A stretch of 64,000 nucleotides of DNA from Methylorubrum rhodinum (GCF_014199935.1 NZ_JACHOP010000004.1:1-64000), one strand, 5' to 3'. Positions 45,727-55,208 are shown, numbered from the stretch's first letter. Numbers and translations: made by a program. Notes: generated by a model from the letters alone, not told the origin.

Positions 45727-46335
45727 TCAGCGCGCCTCGCCGCGATCCGTGACCGGCCGCAGTACGGGCACGTCGAAATAGACGCGCTCGACCTCGATCT
45801 CGAAGCCGACCGCGTCGAACCGAAGCGTCTGATCCGGCGCGGTGAGCACATCGAGGCGCCAGCCCTCCTCGGTGCGCTCGAAATGCTCCACCCGCATCTG
45901 ATCCTGATAGACCAGGGCGATGTGCCGGAGCGTCGGGAGCGACTTGTAGAACTTCAGCTTCCCGCCGCGGTCGTGGTCCATCGTCGAAGGCGACAGCACC
46001 TCGACCACGACGAGCGGGTCGATGATGGAGGTCCGGTTCTGCCGCGGGCCGCAGCGGACGACGATGTCGGGCCGGGTCTTGTCCCGGCCGCGGCTGTCGT
46101 CGGAGCGCTGGACGCGTAGGCCCCCCTGATAGCTCCGGCACCCGGCCGCATCCATCGCAAGCTTGAGCGGTGCGCCGATATTGCCCGCGATCTGCTCGTG
46201 GTTTTCGGTCGGGTTGCTCATCATCACGAGCTCGCCCTCCACGAGTTCCCACTCGCGGTCGTCGGCCTGCACCGCCACGAACCGGTCGTAGTCGGCGATG
46301 GTCAGGGCATGAGGCTGCTGGGCGGAGCCGGCCAT
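45727..46335 (-). CDS. Uma2-family (DUF820) putative PD-(D/E)XK endonuclease
   Basis: 202 residues from ATG 46335. The fold core is visible: DREWELVEGELVMM, NPTENHEQIAGNI, the nuclease-like TRPDIVV and then DPLVVVEVLSPSTMDHDRGG followed by KLKFYKS, matching PD-x-ExK spacing. Uma2 proteins are very common in Cyanobacteria and scattered in Methylobacterium; substrate and biological role are unknown. Convergent with the L,D-transpeptidase gene. Confidence 0.82.
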   Translation of the reverse strand: MAGSAQQPHALTIADYDRFVAVQADDREWELVEGELVMMSNPTENHEQIAGNIGAPLKLAMDAAGCRSYQGGLRVQRSDDSRGRDKTRPDIVVRCGPRQNRTSIIDPLVVVEVLSPSTMDHDRGGKLKFYKSLPTLRHIALVYQDQMRVEHFERTEEGWRLDVLTAPDQTLRFDAVGFEIEVERVYFDVPVLRPVTDRGEAR

Positions 46336-46448
46336 GGAGTACTCCCGTCGCCCGAGCTTACCGGACCGCTTGACGCTGCACGAGCCAGGAACATCGCCGT
46401 TCTGCCCCTCTGCCCCCGGTTGCGCCAGCGACAACCAGGGAGAAACAC

Positions 46449-46691
46449 ATGGTCGATGCCAGCCACATCCGCGAACACGCCACCGTCGTCGGGTCCGACG
46501 GCGGCCATGTCGGCACCGTCGATCATGTCGACAAGGGCGAGATCAAGCTGACCAAGACCGATTCGGACGCGGGCGGCCTGCACCACTACATCCCGCTCGA
46601 CTTCGTCGATTCGGCCGACGGCGACCGGGTGCGCCTCAACAAGCCCGCCGACGAGGTGAAGCGCGAGTGGAGCACCTCCGGCGCCGCCTGA
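46449..46691 (+). CDS. DUF2171 protein
   Basis: 80 residues, PRC-barrel-like small domain: VDASHIREHATVVGSDGGHV, GTVDHVDKGEIKLTKTD, HHYIPLDFVDSADGDRVRLN. Cytosolic, function unknown, often stress-associated. Divergent from the Uma2 gene; GGGAGAAAC 5 nt before the ATG. Confidence 0.88.
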   Translation: MVDASHIREHATVVGSDGGHVGTVDHVDKGEIKLTKTDSDAGGLHHYIPLDFVDSADGDRVRLNKPADEVKREWSTSGAA

Positions 46692-46728
46692 TTTTTCTGT
46701 ATGCCGGGCGGTGCGATGCCGCCCCGCT

Positions 46729-47157
46729 TCAGTGACAGCCGCAGCTTCCGCTACCGCATCCTCCGCCGCCATGCCCGCTCTTGGCCGGTGCGCTCGCCGT
46801 GCGGTCGCGGGTGAGGCCGCGCTCGTCGAGTTCCTTGAGGTAGGTCTGCCAGCGGTTCCGGTATTCGCGGCCGAGATCGTACAGGTAGCCCCAGCCGTAG
46901 ATGCCGGTGTCGTGCATGTCGTCGAAACGGAGTTTTACTGCATAATTGCCGATCGGCTCGACCGACAGGATTGCCACCTCGCGCTTGCCGCCGATCACCT
47001 TGCGCTCGGCCGGGGAATGGCCCTGCACCTCGGCCGACGGGCTCGACACCCGCAGGTATTCCGCCGGCAATTCGAACCGCCCGCCATCCTCGAACGCCAC
47101 GCGCAGCGTCCGCTTGTCGCCGGTCAGGCGGATTTCTGTGGGCCAGCGCTCGCTCAT
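46729..47157 (-). CDS. DUF971 (gamma-butyrobetaine hydroxylase-like N-terminal) protein with Cys-rich tail
   Basis: 142 residues. The DUF971 core is [60 protein letters not shown] and a final [20 protein letters not shown]. The tail ends [13 protein letters not shown], a compact Cys/His cluster that could bind a metal or an iron-sulfur cluster. Divergent from moaA with a 74-bp gap. DUF971 is often linked to Fe-S or cofactor biogenesis; the role here is unproven. Confidence 0.85.
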   Translation of the reverse strand: MSERWPTEIRLTGDKRTLRVAFEDGGRFELPAEYLRVSSPSAEVQGHSPAERKVIGGKREVAILSVEPIGNYAVKLRFDDMHDTGIYGWGYLYDLGREYRNRWQTYLKELDERGLTRDRTASAPAKSGHGGGGCGSGSCGCH

Positions 47158-47231
47158 TCGGCCAGTCTCGCGTATCTGATCCGCGCCGGGGTCGGTTGTG
47201 GGCCGGCGCGCAAACCCTCATATGGCCGAAG

Positions 47232-48323
47232 ATGTTGGATCTGTCAGCCGACAAGCCGAACACTGCCGAGGCCCCTCGCGAGGCCATTCGCGAGCCCGCC
47301 CGCGACGAGGGGGTGGGGCGGGGAAGACCGGCGCCCCTGATCGACCCGTTCCAGCGGGCGATCACCTACCTGCGCCTCTCGGTCACCGACCGCTGCGACT
47401 TCCGCTGTGCCTATTGCATGGCCGAGGACATGCAGTTCCTGCCCAAGCGCGACCTGCTGACGCTGGAAGAACTCGACCGGCTGTGCGGCGTGTTCGTGGA
47501 TCGCGGCGTGCGGAAACTCCGCATCACCGGCGGCGAGCCGCTGGTGAGGCGCGATATCATGCAGCTCTTCCGCCGCCTGTCGCGCCACCTCGGGAGCGGC
47601 GCGCTCGACGAGCTGACGCTGACGACGAACGGCTCGCAGCTCGCCCGCTTCGCTCCCGAACTCGCCGACCTCGGCGTGCGCCGCATCAACGTCTCGCTCG
47701 ACACGCTCGACCCGACGAAATTCCGGGAGATCACCCGGCGGGGCGATCTCGGCGTGGTGCTCGCCGGAATCGAGGCGGCGCGGACGGCCGGCATCAAGGT
47801 GAAGATCAACGCCGTGGCGCTGAAGGGCGTCAACGAGGACGAGATCGCGCCGATGCTGGTCTGGGCGCACGCGCGTGGCATGGACATGACGCTGATCGAG
47901 GTGATGCCGCTCGGCGAGATCGACGGCGACCGCACCGACCAGTTCCTGCCGCTCTCGGTCGCCCGGCAGCGCCTGGCCGAGCGTTACACCCTGACGCCGC
48001 TGCCCGACCGCACCGGCGGCCCGGCCCGCTACGTCCGCGTCGAGGAGACCGGCGGGCGGCTCGGCTTCATCACCCCGCTGACGCATAATTTCTGCGAGAG
48101 CTGCAACCGCGTGCGCCTCACCTGCACCGGCAAGCTCTACATGTGCCTCGGCCAGGAGGACGCCGCGGACCTGCGCGCGGCGCTGCGCGCCTCGCCCGAC
48201 GACGCGCTCGTGACGCGCGCCGTGATCGAGGCGATCTCGCGCAAGCCCAAGGGCCACGACTTCGTCATCGAGCGCGCCCGCCCGGCCGCCGTGCCGCGGC
48301 ATATGAGCGTGACGGGGGGATAG
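47232..48323 (+). CDS. moaA: GTP 3',8-cyclase MoaA
   Basis: 363 residues, radical SAM. The N-terminal cluster motif is [14 protein letters not shown] (CxxxCxxC), then [13 protein letters not shown], and the C-terminal cluster [20 protein letters not shown] with a last GG (VTGG) needed for activity. It makes the first intermediate of molybdenum cofactor, relevant for the SUOX-fold enzyme at 18928. ATG 47232 adds about 40 poorly conserved residues before [16 protein letters not shown]. Confidence 0.95.
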   Translation: MLDLSADKPNTAEAPREAIREPARDEGVGRGRPAPLIDPFQRAITYLRLSVTDRCDFRCAYCMAEDMQFLPKRDLLTLEELDRLCGVFVDRGVRKLRITGGEPLVRRDIMQLFRRLSRHLGSGALDELTLTTNGSQLARFAPELADLGVRRINVSLDTLDPTKFREITRRGDLGVVLAGIEAARTAGIKVKINAVALKGVNEDEIAPMLVWAHARGMDMTLIEVMPLGEIDGDRTDQFLPLSVARQRLAERYTLTPLPDRTGGPARYVRVEETGGRLGFITPLTHNFCESCNRVRLTCTGKLYMCLGQEDAADLRAALRASPDDALVTRAVIEAISRKPKGHDFVIERARPAAVPRHMSVTGG

Positions 48324-48339
48324 CGCCTGCGCGGCCGCG

Positions 48340-49257
48340 TCACGCCTTCGGCCGCAGCGTCTCCCGCACCTCCCGCTTGCCGAGCCAGCCGCGGACGCGG
48401 TCGCAATGTTCGGCGATCCTCGGCGTCTGTGCGTAATGCGCCAGCGAGCCCTCCACCATCGCCCGCAGATCGAGGCAGCGGACGGCGTCGGCGAGGAAGT
48501 CGAACCCGCCGCGGGGCGGCTTGAAGGTGGTGCTGCCGGGAACGCCGTAGCGCGCGGCGATCTCGGGATAGACCGGCCAGACGCTGTTGCTCAGCGGATC
48601 GGGCAGCACGTCCTCGCAGCGGGCCGAACGGGCCGGGATGCCGGACCGCGCCAGCGCCATGCGGGCCAGATCCTCCATCACGAACAGCTTCGGGTGGTTG
48701 ACCGTGTGCATGAAGCAGCCGCGGCGCATCCAGCCGGCGAACAGGCGGTCGAGGTCGCAGCCATGTGCGCGGGCCGAGCGCAGGAGCGAGTCGCGGGCGC
48801 CGAACCAGTCGTCGAGATAGCCGATCCTGGAGAACACCTCGGCCCGGAACAGCGAGACGATCTCATCCGCCGAAAAACCCTGCGCGACGCCGTAGACGAT
48901 CAACGCCGAGTGGTAGTCGCCCATCGGCGAGCCGTATTGCCGGCCCTTGTGCGCGATGTAGACGATGTCCGGATGGAAGGCCGGGAAGACGATGGTCGGC
49001 ACAGGCACGAGGATCCGCGCGGCGTCGCGCAGCCGGGCGGGCGTGAGCGAACCCAGCGGCCCCTTCTCGAACGGCAGGCTGACGGTGAGGTCGAAATCCG
49101 CCGCCATCGCGAGCAGCCGCTCGGGGCTCGAATCGAAGCGCGCGAAATTGGCGGGCTCTACCGCGGCGATCTCAGCATCCGGCGCAAGGAACTGAAGGCA
49201 CCCGCCCAGGACCGCGACTTGGCAGTTGTTGCCGACGACGAGGATGCGCCTAGCCAC
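48340..49257 (-). CDS. WcbI-type polysaccharide biosynthesis acyl/acetyltransferase
   Basis: 305 residues starting at GTG 49257. The opening RILVVGNNCQVAVLGGCL contains the GNCQ-type motif of WcbI proteins, which bind CoA and act in capsule modification. Further on, PVPTIVFPAFHPDIVY, GDYHSALIVYGVAQGFSADE, and RRGCFMHTVNHPKLFVMEDL. Cytosolic. Its first 100 bp overlap the 3' end of the GSCFA gene in another frame, an unusually long overlap, so translation should be coupled. Confidence 0.75.
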   Translation of the reverse strand: MARRILVVGNNCQVAVLGGCLQFLAPDAEIAAVEPANFARFDSSPERLLAMAADFDLTVSLPFEKGPLGSLTPARLRDAARILVPVPTIVFPAFHPDIVYIAHKGRQYGSPMGDYHSALIVYGVAQGFSADEIVSLFRAEVFSRIGYLDDWFGARDSLLRSARAHGCDLDRLFAGWMRRGCFMHTVNHPKLFVMEDLARMALARSGIPARSARCEDVLPDPLSNSVWPVYPEIAARYGVPGSTTFKPPRGGFDFLADAVRCLDLRAMVEGSLAHYAQTPRIAEHCDRVRGWLGKREVRETLRPKA

Positions 49258-50360
49258 GGCCGCGCGCCCCCAGCGGCCAGGAGTTCCTCGTCGCAGACCA
49301 AGGCGGCCTGCGCGGCGAATTCGGACCGCGCCTCGTGCAGGCTGCGGGAGGAAGCGGGGAGGGCGACCGCGTCGCCGCCCTCGGTGAGATGGCGGAAGAA
49401 GACCCGCATGACATGGTCGACACCGTCCTTGCTGACGGATCTGAGATCGCTCTCGAGATAGCGGAAGCCGCCCTCGGGCGAGGTGACGATCTCGTAGGAG
49501 GGGAAATAGAGCGTGTCGTCGCGGGTGTCCGTGAGGCGCTGGGCCGCCACCCGCAGCACCGCCTTGCTGTGCACCGTCGATTGCAGCACGTGGCGCGGCG
49601 CGTAGGTCGCGACCAAGGGGACGGGCGAGACCGTGAGGATGATCCGCGCGTTCGGGTTCACCGCCTTCAGCGCGTCGGCGAAGGCGGTGAGATCGGCGAT
49701 CACCGCCTCGACCGGCTGGTTGGCTAAGACGTACCTTTGGGGGTCGAAGGTGCCCGCCGCGACGCCGGGACTCAAGGGGAAGGCAGCACCATCACCGGCA
49801 GCCTGCCAGCCCTCGGTGAGGCCGAGGGTGAAGACGAACACGTCGAGTTCCTCGAACAGCCGCCGGACGTGGGTGAAATGCACCTGCCGCTCGGCTTCGA
49901 CGTCTTCAGGCGAAGCGAATCCCTCCGGCTCGATGCGCGGGCGGAACGGATCGGCAAAGCGCCCGTCCGGCCGCGTCCAGGCGATGTCGGCGGGCACGAA
50001 CCGGCCATAGGCCCGCTCGATCAGCTGGCGCAGCTGGCGCGCGGTGTAGACGTTGCCGTAGCGGGCCGAGAACAGGCGGAAGCCCCGCGCCCGCGCCTCG
50101 CTCGGCGCCGTCCCCTCCGGCGCGTCCTCGGTGACGAGGTAGCGGTAGCCGCTCGCCTGGAGCCGGTGGGCGATGTGCTGGGCGAAGCAACTGCCCGCCG
50201 TGGCGATCCGGGTCTGCCGGCTGAGGCGGAAACCGGCCGGGACGGGTGGCCCGGCCATCGGATCGAGGGCGAACAGCGGAAGGCCACCGACCGACCGGTC
50301 CCAGAAGGCGTGGTCGGGAAGACCCGCATAGGGGTTCTTGGGAGGGGCGCGGTCCTGCAT
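49158..50360 (-). CDS. GSCFA-domain protein (putative acyl-ester hydrolase/transferase)
   Basis: 400 residues from ATG 50360. The diagnostic RIATAGSCFAQHIAHRL is at about residues 49-65, and FVFTLGLTEGWQ with NPNARIILTVSPVPLVATYA gives the SGNH-like core. The C-terminal about 34 codons overlap the start of the WcbI gene. GSCFA proteins resemble PC-esterases that add or remove acyl groups on glycans. Cytosolic by composition. It follows the membrane-hotdog fusion gene by 61 bp. Confidence 0.8.
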   Translation of the reverse strand: MQDRAPPKNPYAGLPDHAFWDRSVGGLPLFALDPMAGPPVPAGFRLSRQTRIATAGSCFAQHIAHRLQASGYRYLVTEDAPEGTAPSEARARGFRLFSARYGNVYTARQLRQLIERAYGRFVPADIAWTRPDGRFADPFRPRIEPEGFASPEDVEAERQVHFTHVRRLFEELDVFVFTLGLTEGWQAAGDGAAFPLSPGVAAGTFDPQRYVLANQPVEAVIADLTAFADALKAVNPNARIILTVSPVPLVATYAPRHVLQSTVHSKAVLRVAAQRLTDTRDDTLYFPSYEIVTSPEGGFRYLESDLRSVSKDGVDHVMRVFFRHLTEGGDAVALPASSRSLHEARSEFAAQAALVCDEELLAAGGARPWLGASSSSATTAKSRSWAGAFSSLRRMLRSPR

Positions 50361-50421
50361 CGGCGGGCGGACCGTAACCGAGCGGGTGGGGGCGGGCAAT
50401 GCGGGCCGCCCGCGGCGATCG

Positions 50422-52230
50422 CTAGGAGGCCAGCGGCTGCGGCGGCTGCAGCGGCACCGCCGCCTCGTCGCGCCAGCGGGCCGGCGGGGCGCCCGCGGGG
50501 GCGTAGGGCAGGAAGCCCTCGACGATGCTGCGGGGGATGTCGAGCGGGCGGTAGGTGCGGGTGTCGACAAACATCAGGCTCTGCTCGCCGCGCCCGAGCA
50601 GCCCCTGGGTCGCGCTGTGGATCTCGTGCTCCAGCGTGACGAACTTGCGGTTCGAATGCTTGACCCGGATGCGCACCGTCAGCGGCTCGAACTCCCGCGC
50701 CTCGCGGCGGAAATCGTGCTGGAACGACTTGGTGAGGATGTAGAACTCGGTCGAGGCGATGTCGAAGCCCGGGACGCAGTGGTTGAAGAACAATTCCCGC
50801 GCCTTGCCGACCCAGCGGACGTAGTTGGCGAAGTAGACGTTCCCGACCGAGTTGGTGTCGTCGTAGGTCGGCGTCAGACGGATGACGAAGTCGCGGCCCT
50901 CGAAGCCCTCGGCGCCGGCATTGTTGTCGTTGACGACGCGGATCACCGTCGCGACCGGCTCGGGCTCGGCTGCCGCGGCGGCCGGAGCGGGCGCGGACAT
51001 CCCAAAGAACTCGGCGAGCATCGGCAGGGCGCCGACGAGGGGCACCAGGGCGGCGATGGTCAGGAGCGCAGCGTTGGGGGTGACGTAGCCCGCCACCGCC
51101 AGCAGCGCCGCGGTGGCGCCGAGGAGCGCGCACAGCACCGGGTCGTAGGCCCGCTTCACGCCCAGCACCTCCAGCACGAGGCAGGCGGCGGCACCCGCGA
51201 GCAGCGTGGCGAAGGGCAGCATCAGGTAGACCATCGACAGGTCGGCCGCCGCTACGGCCGCGGCGAGGCCGCCCGCGCCGACGAGGATCCAGAGCGGCGA
51301 GGCGACGAGGCTCGGCGGCACGAAGGTCAGGAGGACGGAGGTGCTGCGCGCGGTGACCGACGTCATCGACCAGCGCAGGGCCGCGTAGGCGCTGTCGATG
51401 GTCGAGACCGCGGCGATGACCGCCCAGAGCGCGAAGGCGGTGCCGGCCTGGTCGAGGCCGCCGCGCAGCACGGCCGCCGCCACCGCGGGCTGGAACCCGG
51501 CCAGGCCGTCGGCGGTCGTCACCGCCCCGGCCGGGCCCGCGGCGGAGGCGATCAGTGCGTTCAGCGTGAGCAGGCCGAGGAACAGCACCGCGCCGACCCC
51601 GTAGGCGAGCCGCACCGAGCCGCCGCCGCGGCGGATCTCGACCGCGCGCTGCCAGTGCTGCAGGTCGGTCCAGGGCCCGAGCAGGAAGCCGACGAGGCTC
51701 GGCACGACGAGGCCGAAGAAGCGCTCGTCGGCCACCCACCACGGCGTCGGCGCGGCCGGCGGCACCGCGCCGAGCCCGCTCCAGGCGGACAGTCCGGCGC
51801 CGATGCCGACGGCGAGCAGCCCGGCATGGATCCAGCGCAGGTGCCGCAGGCTCACCGCGTGTCCCAGCGTCGCCGCCACCAGCACGAGGCCGACGATCCC
51901 CGCCGCCGCCCGGTCGCCGAACAGCGGCTGGCCGACATGGCGGAACAGGGCGAAGACCGTGATCGCCACCGCGAAGAGCTGGGCCAGCAGGAACAGGCCC
52001 GCATAGGCGCCCTCCGCCTTGCGCAGGATCGCCGCCGGATCGCGGCGCCGATCCCCCAGCACCCAGCCGAACAGGAACAGCCCGAGGGCGTTCGGCCCGG
52101 CGAAGGCGGCGAAGCCGACCCATCCATGCGCCAGCACCACGTGGATCGCGTAGAAGAACCCGAGCCCCCACAACCAGGAGAGCGCCACGGTCGGCGCCCA
52201 GGAGAGCGATTCGGAGAACGGCGAGCGCAT
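50422..52230 (-). CDS. Transporter-like membrane domain fused to hotdog thioesterase
   Basis: 602 residues from ATG 52230. Residues 1 to about 430 form about 12 hydrophobic segments with hints of the sodium:solute symporter fold (GPWTDLQHWQRAVE, AVSTIDSAYAALRWS). A Pro/Ala linker leads to residues about 446-575, a hotdog domain: YDDTNSVGNVYFANYVRWVG, then TEFYILTKSFQHDFRREARE and TLEHEIHSATQGLLGRGEQS. The DTNxVGNVYF signature resembles thioesterases of enediyne-polyketide type and YbgC-like acyl-CoA thioesterases. The hotdog part should face the cytoplasm. This fusion is unusual; it is the first gene of an operon with GSCFA and WcbI genes. Confidence 0.82.
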   Translation of the reverse strand: MRSPFSESLSWAPTVALSWLWGLGFFYAIHVVLAHGWVGFAAFAGPNALGLFLFGWVLGDRRRDPAAILRKAEGAYAGLFLLAQLFAVAITVFALFRHVGQPLFGDRAAAGIVGLVLVAATLGHAVSLRHLRWIHAGLLAVGIGAGLSAWSGLGAVPPAAPTPWWVADERFFGLVVPSLVGFLLGPWTDLQHWQRAVEIRRGGGSVRLAYGVGAVLFLGLLTLNALIASAAGPAGAVTTADGLAGFQPAVAAAVLRGGLDQAGTAFALWAVIAAVSTIDSAYAALRWSMTSVTARSTSVLLTFVPPSLVASPLWILVGAGGLAAAVAAADLSMVYLMLPFATLLAGAAACLVLEVLGVKRAYDPVLCALLGATAALLAVAGYVTPNAALLTIAALVPLVGALPMLAEFFGMSAPAPAAAAAEPEPVATVIRVVNDNNAGAEGFEGRDFVIRLTPTYDDTNSVGNVYFANYVRWVGKARELFFNHCVPGFDIASTEFYILTKSFQHDFRREAREFEPLTVRIRVKHSNRKFVTLEHEIHSATQGLLGRGEQSLMFVDTRTYRPLDIPRSIVEGFLPYAPAGAPPARWRDEAAVPLQPPQPLAS

Positions 52231-52896
52231 GATTCGAGTCCGCGACCGGGAGGCGCCAAGGTTAACGGACGGCGAAAGCTTCCGGTATGCATTCCAAGGC
52301 ACGGTGCCCAAGATTTTTTTTGCAGTTCTGCCGAATTCTCCTGGAGCAATCGTTATGAATTGGATTTCGATTAACCACAAATCATCTGCCGACCTTGACG
52401 GTCGTTCGACAAGTCGAGCGGCGTTTCAGGCGGATCGATTGCCGGATCAGGCAGTATCGGCGGAAAGTGGCGGCACAAGCCCGGCGGCGCGACGACGGCC
52501 GTCATCTTGCGGCTTCCCCGGTCGCGGACGGATCGAGGGTCTATCCACCCAGGGTTGTGCAATACAGGTTGTACCGAGCGCGCCGACGCCATCGGATAGT
52601 CTGAAAAGGCCAAGCTCGATCCGGACGCCGACATCCGTGTCAATAGTCGTCCCGAGACGCCGTCCTCGCCTCGACGGTCCGGACACCCGAGGGATCGGCG
52701 CGGTAGCGCGGCTCGACAATATAGCCACGTGGCCCGACCTGTCCGGCGACGGCGGGCGGCCCGACGGGCCGCCGCGCACGGCCCGGCGAGCCATGCAAAT
52801 CCGGCGGGGCGACCGCGTCGCGGCGTGTCCCGGCGCTTGCCTCGAGCGAGCGTGGCCGTCAGCATCCCGGCCGGTCTCGGGGGCTGTCGGCGGGTC
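52231..52896. other. Intergenic region between divergent accessory genes
   Basis: 666 bp. The part at 52300-52400 is AT-rich (a run of eight T at about 52314) and likely holds the promoter of the fusion-protein operon. The rest is GC-rich, with low-quality ORFs on both strands and no recognised domain. Confidence 0.55.
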
Positions 52897-54174
52897 ATGG
52901 TCATACAGGGATTCACGCACGACGTGGTCGTCGTCGGCGCGAGCGTGGCGGGCTGCGCCGCCGCGATCCTGTTCGCCCGCTCCGGCCTCACCGTGGCGCT
53001 CGTCGAGCGCGATCCCGATCCGGCGGCCTACAAGCGCCTGTGCACCCATTACATCCAGTCGAGCGCGCTGCCGGTACTGGAGCGGCTCGGGCTCGACCGG
53101 GCGATCGAGGCCTGCGGCGGCGTGCGCAACCGGCTCGACCTGCACACGCGCTGGGGCTGGATCCGCGAGGGCGAGGCCGCGCCCGGCCATCCGGGCCACG
53201 GCTACAACCTGCGCCGCAGCCGGCTCGACCCGCTCCTGCGCGCCCGCGCCGCGACCACGCCCGGGATCGAGCTTCTCGCCGGCCACACGGCGACCGGCCT
53301 CGGGCGCGAGGGGGGCCGGGTCGCGTGGCTGTCCGTGCGGGACCGGCAGGGGAGCGAGCGGACCTTGCGCGGGCGCCTCCATGTCGGTGCCGACGGGCGC
53401 GCCTCGCCGGTCGCGCGGCTCGCCGGGATCGAGGCCCGGCAGACGGAGAACGCCCGCTTCTTCTACTACGCCGCCTATCGCGGGCTCGACCCGAACGGCG
53501 GGCGCTCGCGGATGTGGATGGGCGAGGCGGGCATCAGCTACACCTTTCCGAACGAGGACGGCCTCACGATCGCGGCCACGACCCTGCCGAAGGCGCTGCT
53601 GCCGGACTTCAAGGCCGACCCGGAGGCCGCGCTCGCCCGCACCCTCGCGGCGCTGCCGGACGGGCCGAACCTGACGGCGGCCGAGCGCGTCGGCCCGGTG
53701 ATGGGCTTCGTCGACATGCCGAACCAGGGCCGGGCCGCTGCCGTGCCGGGCCTCGCCCTCGTCGGCGACGCGGCGCTCTCGGTCGATCCGGTCTGGGGCA
53801 CCGGCTGCGCCTTCGCCCTGCGATCGGCCGAGTGGCTCGTCGCGGCGACCGCGGACGCGCTCCTGGCCCGGGGACCGGTCGACCGCGCGCTGCGCAGCTA
53901 TGCCCGCCGCCACCGCCGGACCCTCGCCGGCCATGCGTGGCACATCGCCAGCTACGCGCGCGGGCGCCGGTGGTGGCTGCCCGAACGGATTATGTTCGAG
54001 GCCGCCGCCCTCGATCCGCACCACGCCGGCCGGCTCTTCGCCTACGCGTCGCGCAACATCGGCCTCACCGAATTCATGGCGCCGACGGCGCTCGCGCGGG
54101 CCGCGGCCACCGTGCTCCGCACCCGCCTCGCAGGCCGGCGACGGCGACTCGGCCCGCGGATCGAGGCGGTCTGA
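52897..54174 (+). CDS. FAD-dependent monooxygenase/oxidoreductase (PHBH fold)
   Basis: 425 residues. The FAD motif is VVVVGASVAGCAAAILFARS (GxSxAG form), followed by LVERDPDP. The second FAD motif is GLALVGDAALSVDPVWGTGC. The middle has RLHVGADGRASPVARLAG. The group includes aromatic hydroxylases, halogenases and geranylgeranyl reductases; no halogenase WxWxIP motif is seen. Cytosolic, with a basic tail. Start ATG 52897. The substrate is unknown; the neighbours suggest secondary or lipid metabolism. Confidence 0.82.
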   Translation: MVIQGFTHDVVVVGASVAGCAAAILFARSGLTVALVERDPDPAAYKRLCTHYIQSSALPVLERLGLDRAIEACGGVRNRLDLHTRWGWIREGEAAPGHPGHGYNLRRSRLDPLLRARAATTPGIELLAGHTATGLGREGGRVAWLSVRDRQGSERTLRGRLHVGADGRASPVARLAGIEARQTENARFFYYAAYRGLDPNGGRSRMWMGEAGISYTFPNEDGLTIAATTLPKALLPDFKADPEAALARTLAALPDGPNLTAAERVGPVMGFVDMPNQGRAAAVPGLALVGDAALSVDPVWGTGCAFALRSAEWLVAATADALLARGPVDRALRSYARRHRRTLAGHAWHIASYARGRRWWLPERIMFEAAALDPHHAGRLFAYASRNIGLTEFMAPTALARAAATVLRTRLAGRRRRLGPRIEAV

Positions 54175-54356
54175 GGGGGCCTGCGCCGACGGCGCGACGG
54201 CCCGCATCCATTCGGAAGAACAGGTCCGCCGCCTCGGCGACGGGGCCGGTGGCCGCCGCGAGGTCGTGCGTCATGCCGAGCCGCGATCGCCACGCCTCGA
54301 AACGATGTTGCGGTCACGCCGGCGACGCTCGATCGACGACGCGCAACGCGGGGAGA

Positions 54357-55208
54357 TCAGCGCAGGGCGAGCAGTAGCGGGCGCGCGACCCGCGAAAAGC
54401 CCAGGGCGGCGTAGAGCCGCTCGACATGCCCGCCCGGCACGCATTGGAGCAGCAGACCGGTGCAGCCGAGGCCGGCGGCCTCGTGGATGGCGCGCATCGT
54501 GATCCGGCGGCCGAGGCCGCGGCGCTGGTGCGGGGCCGCGACGGCGACGTTGTAGAGGCCCGCGAGGCCGGCCTCGGCGTGGATCGAGGCGCAGGCGACC
54601 GGCTCGCCCCCGGCCCACAGGGTCAGGTGGCGGACGTGGATCCCGGGGCGGCCTTCCGCCTCGCGCAGGGCCGGGCCGTAGCCCTCCATCGTCGCCGCGT
54701 TCACCGCCGGGTTGGCCGATTGCCGCGCCATCACGCCGAGGAAGTCCTCGTCCGCGGCCGGGCGATCCGAGACCGCGATGTCGGCCTCGGCGGCACCCGC
54801 GTCGGCCGGCGTCAGGGCCCGCCACATCCAGGCCATGGCGGCGACCGGGGCGGCGTTCAGCGCCACGCAGAGGTCGCGGGCCTGCGCCATGTCGGCGGCC
54901 AGCGCCACCGCGGCGCGGCTCCGCCGCTCGGCCTGCGCCCGAAGCCACGCGCCGTCGCGGACGCCGATGCCCACATTGAGCCCGAATTCGGCGATGTGGC
55001 GCGACCACAGCCAGTGGCCGCCATCCGGCGCGGTATCGCAACCTGAGATATAGAATCCTGCCTGTAGCCGCGCATGGCTGTCGAGCAGCGTTCGCAGATC
55101 GGGCGCTCGCTGCGCCGGCTGCAGAGGAGTCAAGTCGTTGGTGGGCATGTCGTCTATTGGCAAGTTTACATCTGTTCCAATGAAGAGATTGATCTGGAAT
55201 CGTTCCAC
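54357..55208 (-). CDS. GNAT-family N-acetyltransferase
   Basis: 283 residues from GTG 55208, with AAGAGG 5 nt upstream. The C-terminal GNAT core has LYNVAVAAPHQRRGLGRRIT (acetyl-CoA loop Q/RxxGxG/A) and LQCVPGGHVERLYAALGF. The N-terminal half (FYISGCDTAPDGGHWLWSRH) may be a second, degenerate GNAT-like or substrate domain. It is divergent from the ECF sigma gene at the edge of the NRPS locus, so acylation of a siderophore building block is a possibility, not shown. Confidence 0.78.
   Translation of the reverse strand: MERFQINLFIGTDVNLPIDDMPTNDLTPLQPAQRAPDLRTLLDSHARLQAGFYISGCDTAPDGGHWLWSRHIAEFGLNVGIGVRDGAWLRAQAERRSRAAVALAADMAQARDLCVALNAAPVAAMAWMWRALTPADAGAAEADIAVSDRPAADEDFLGVMARQSANPAVNAATMEGYGPALREAEGRPGIHVRHLTLWAGGEPVACASIHAEAGLAGLYNVAVAAPHQRRGLGRRITMRAIHEAAGLGCTGLLLQCVPGGHVERLYAALGFSRVARPLLLALR

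Noticed and set aside
50422..54174. Enediyne or polyketide gene cluster suggested by the DTNxVGNVYF thioesterase and the FAD enzyme
   Set aside because: No ketosynthase, acyltransferase or other PKS domain is visible in the window; the resemblance is at the level of the hotdog domain only.
54175..54356. Small gene between the FAD enzyme and the GNAT gene
   Set aside because: Frames on both strands are low-complexity Arg/Pro-rich and overlap the flanking genes; no start with a ribosome-binding site.
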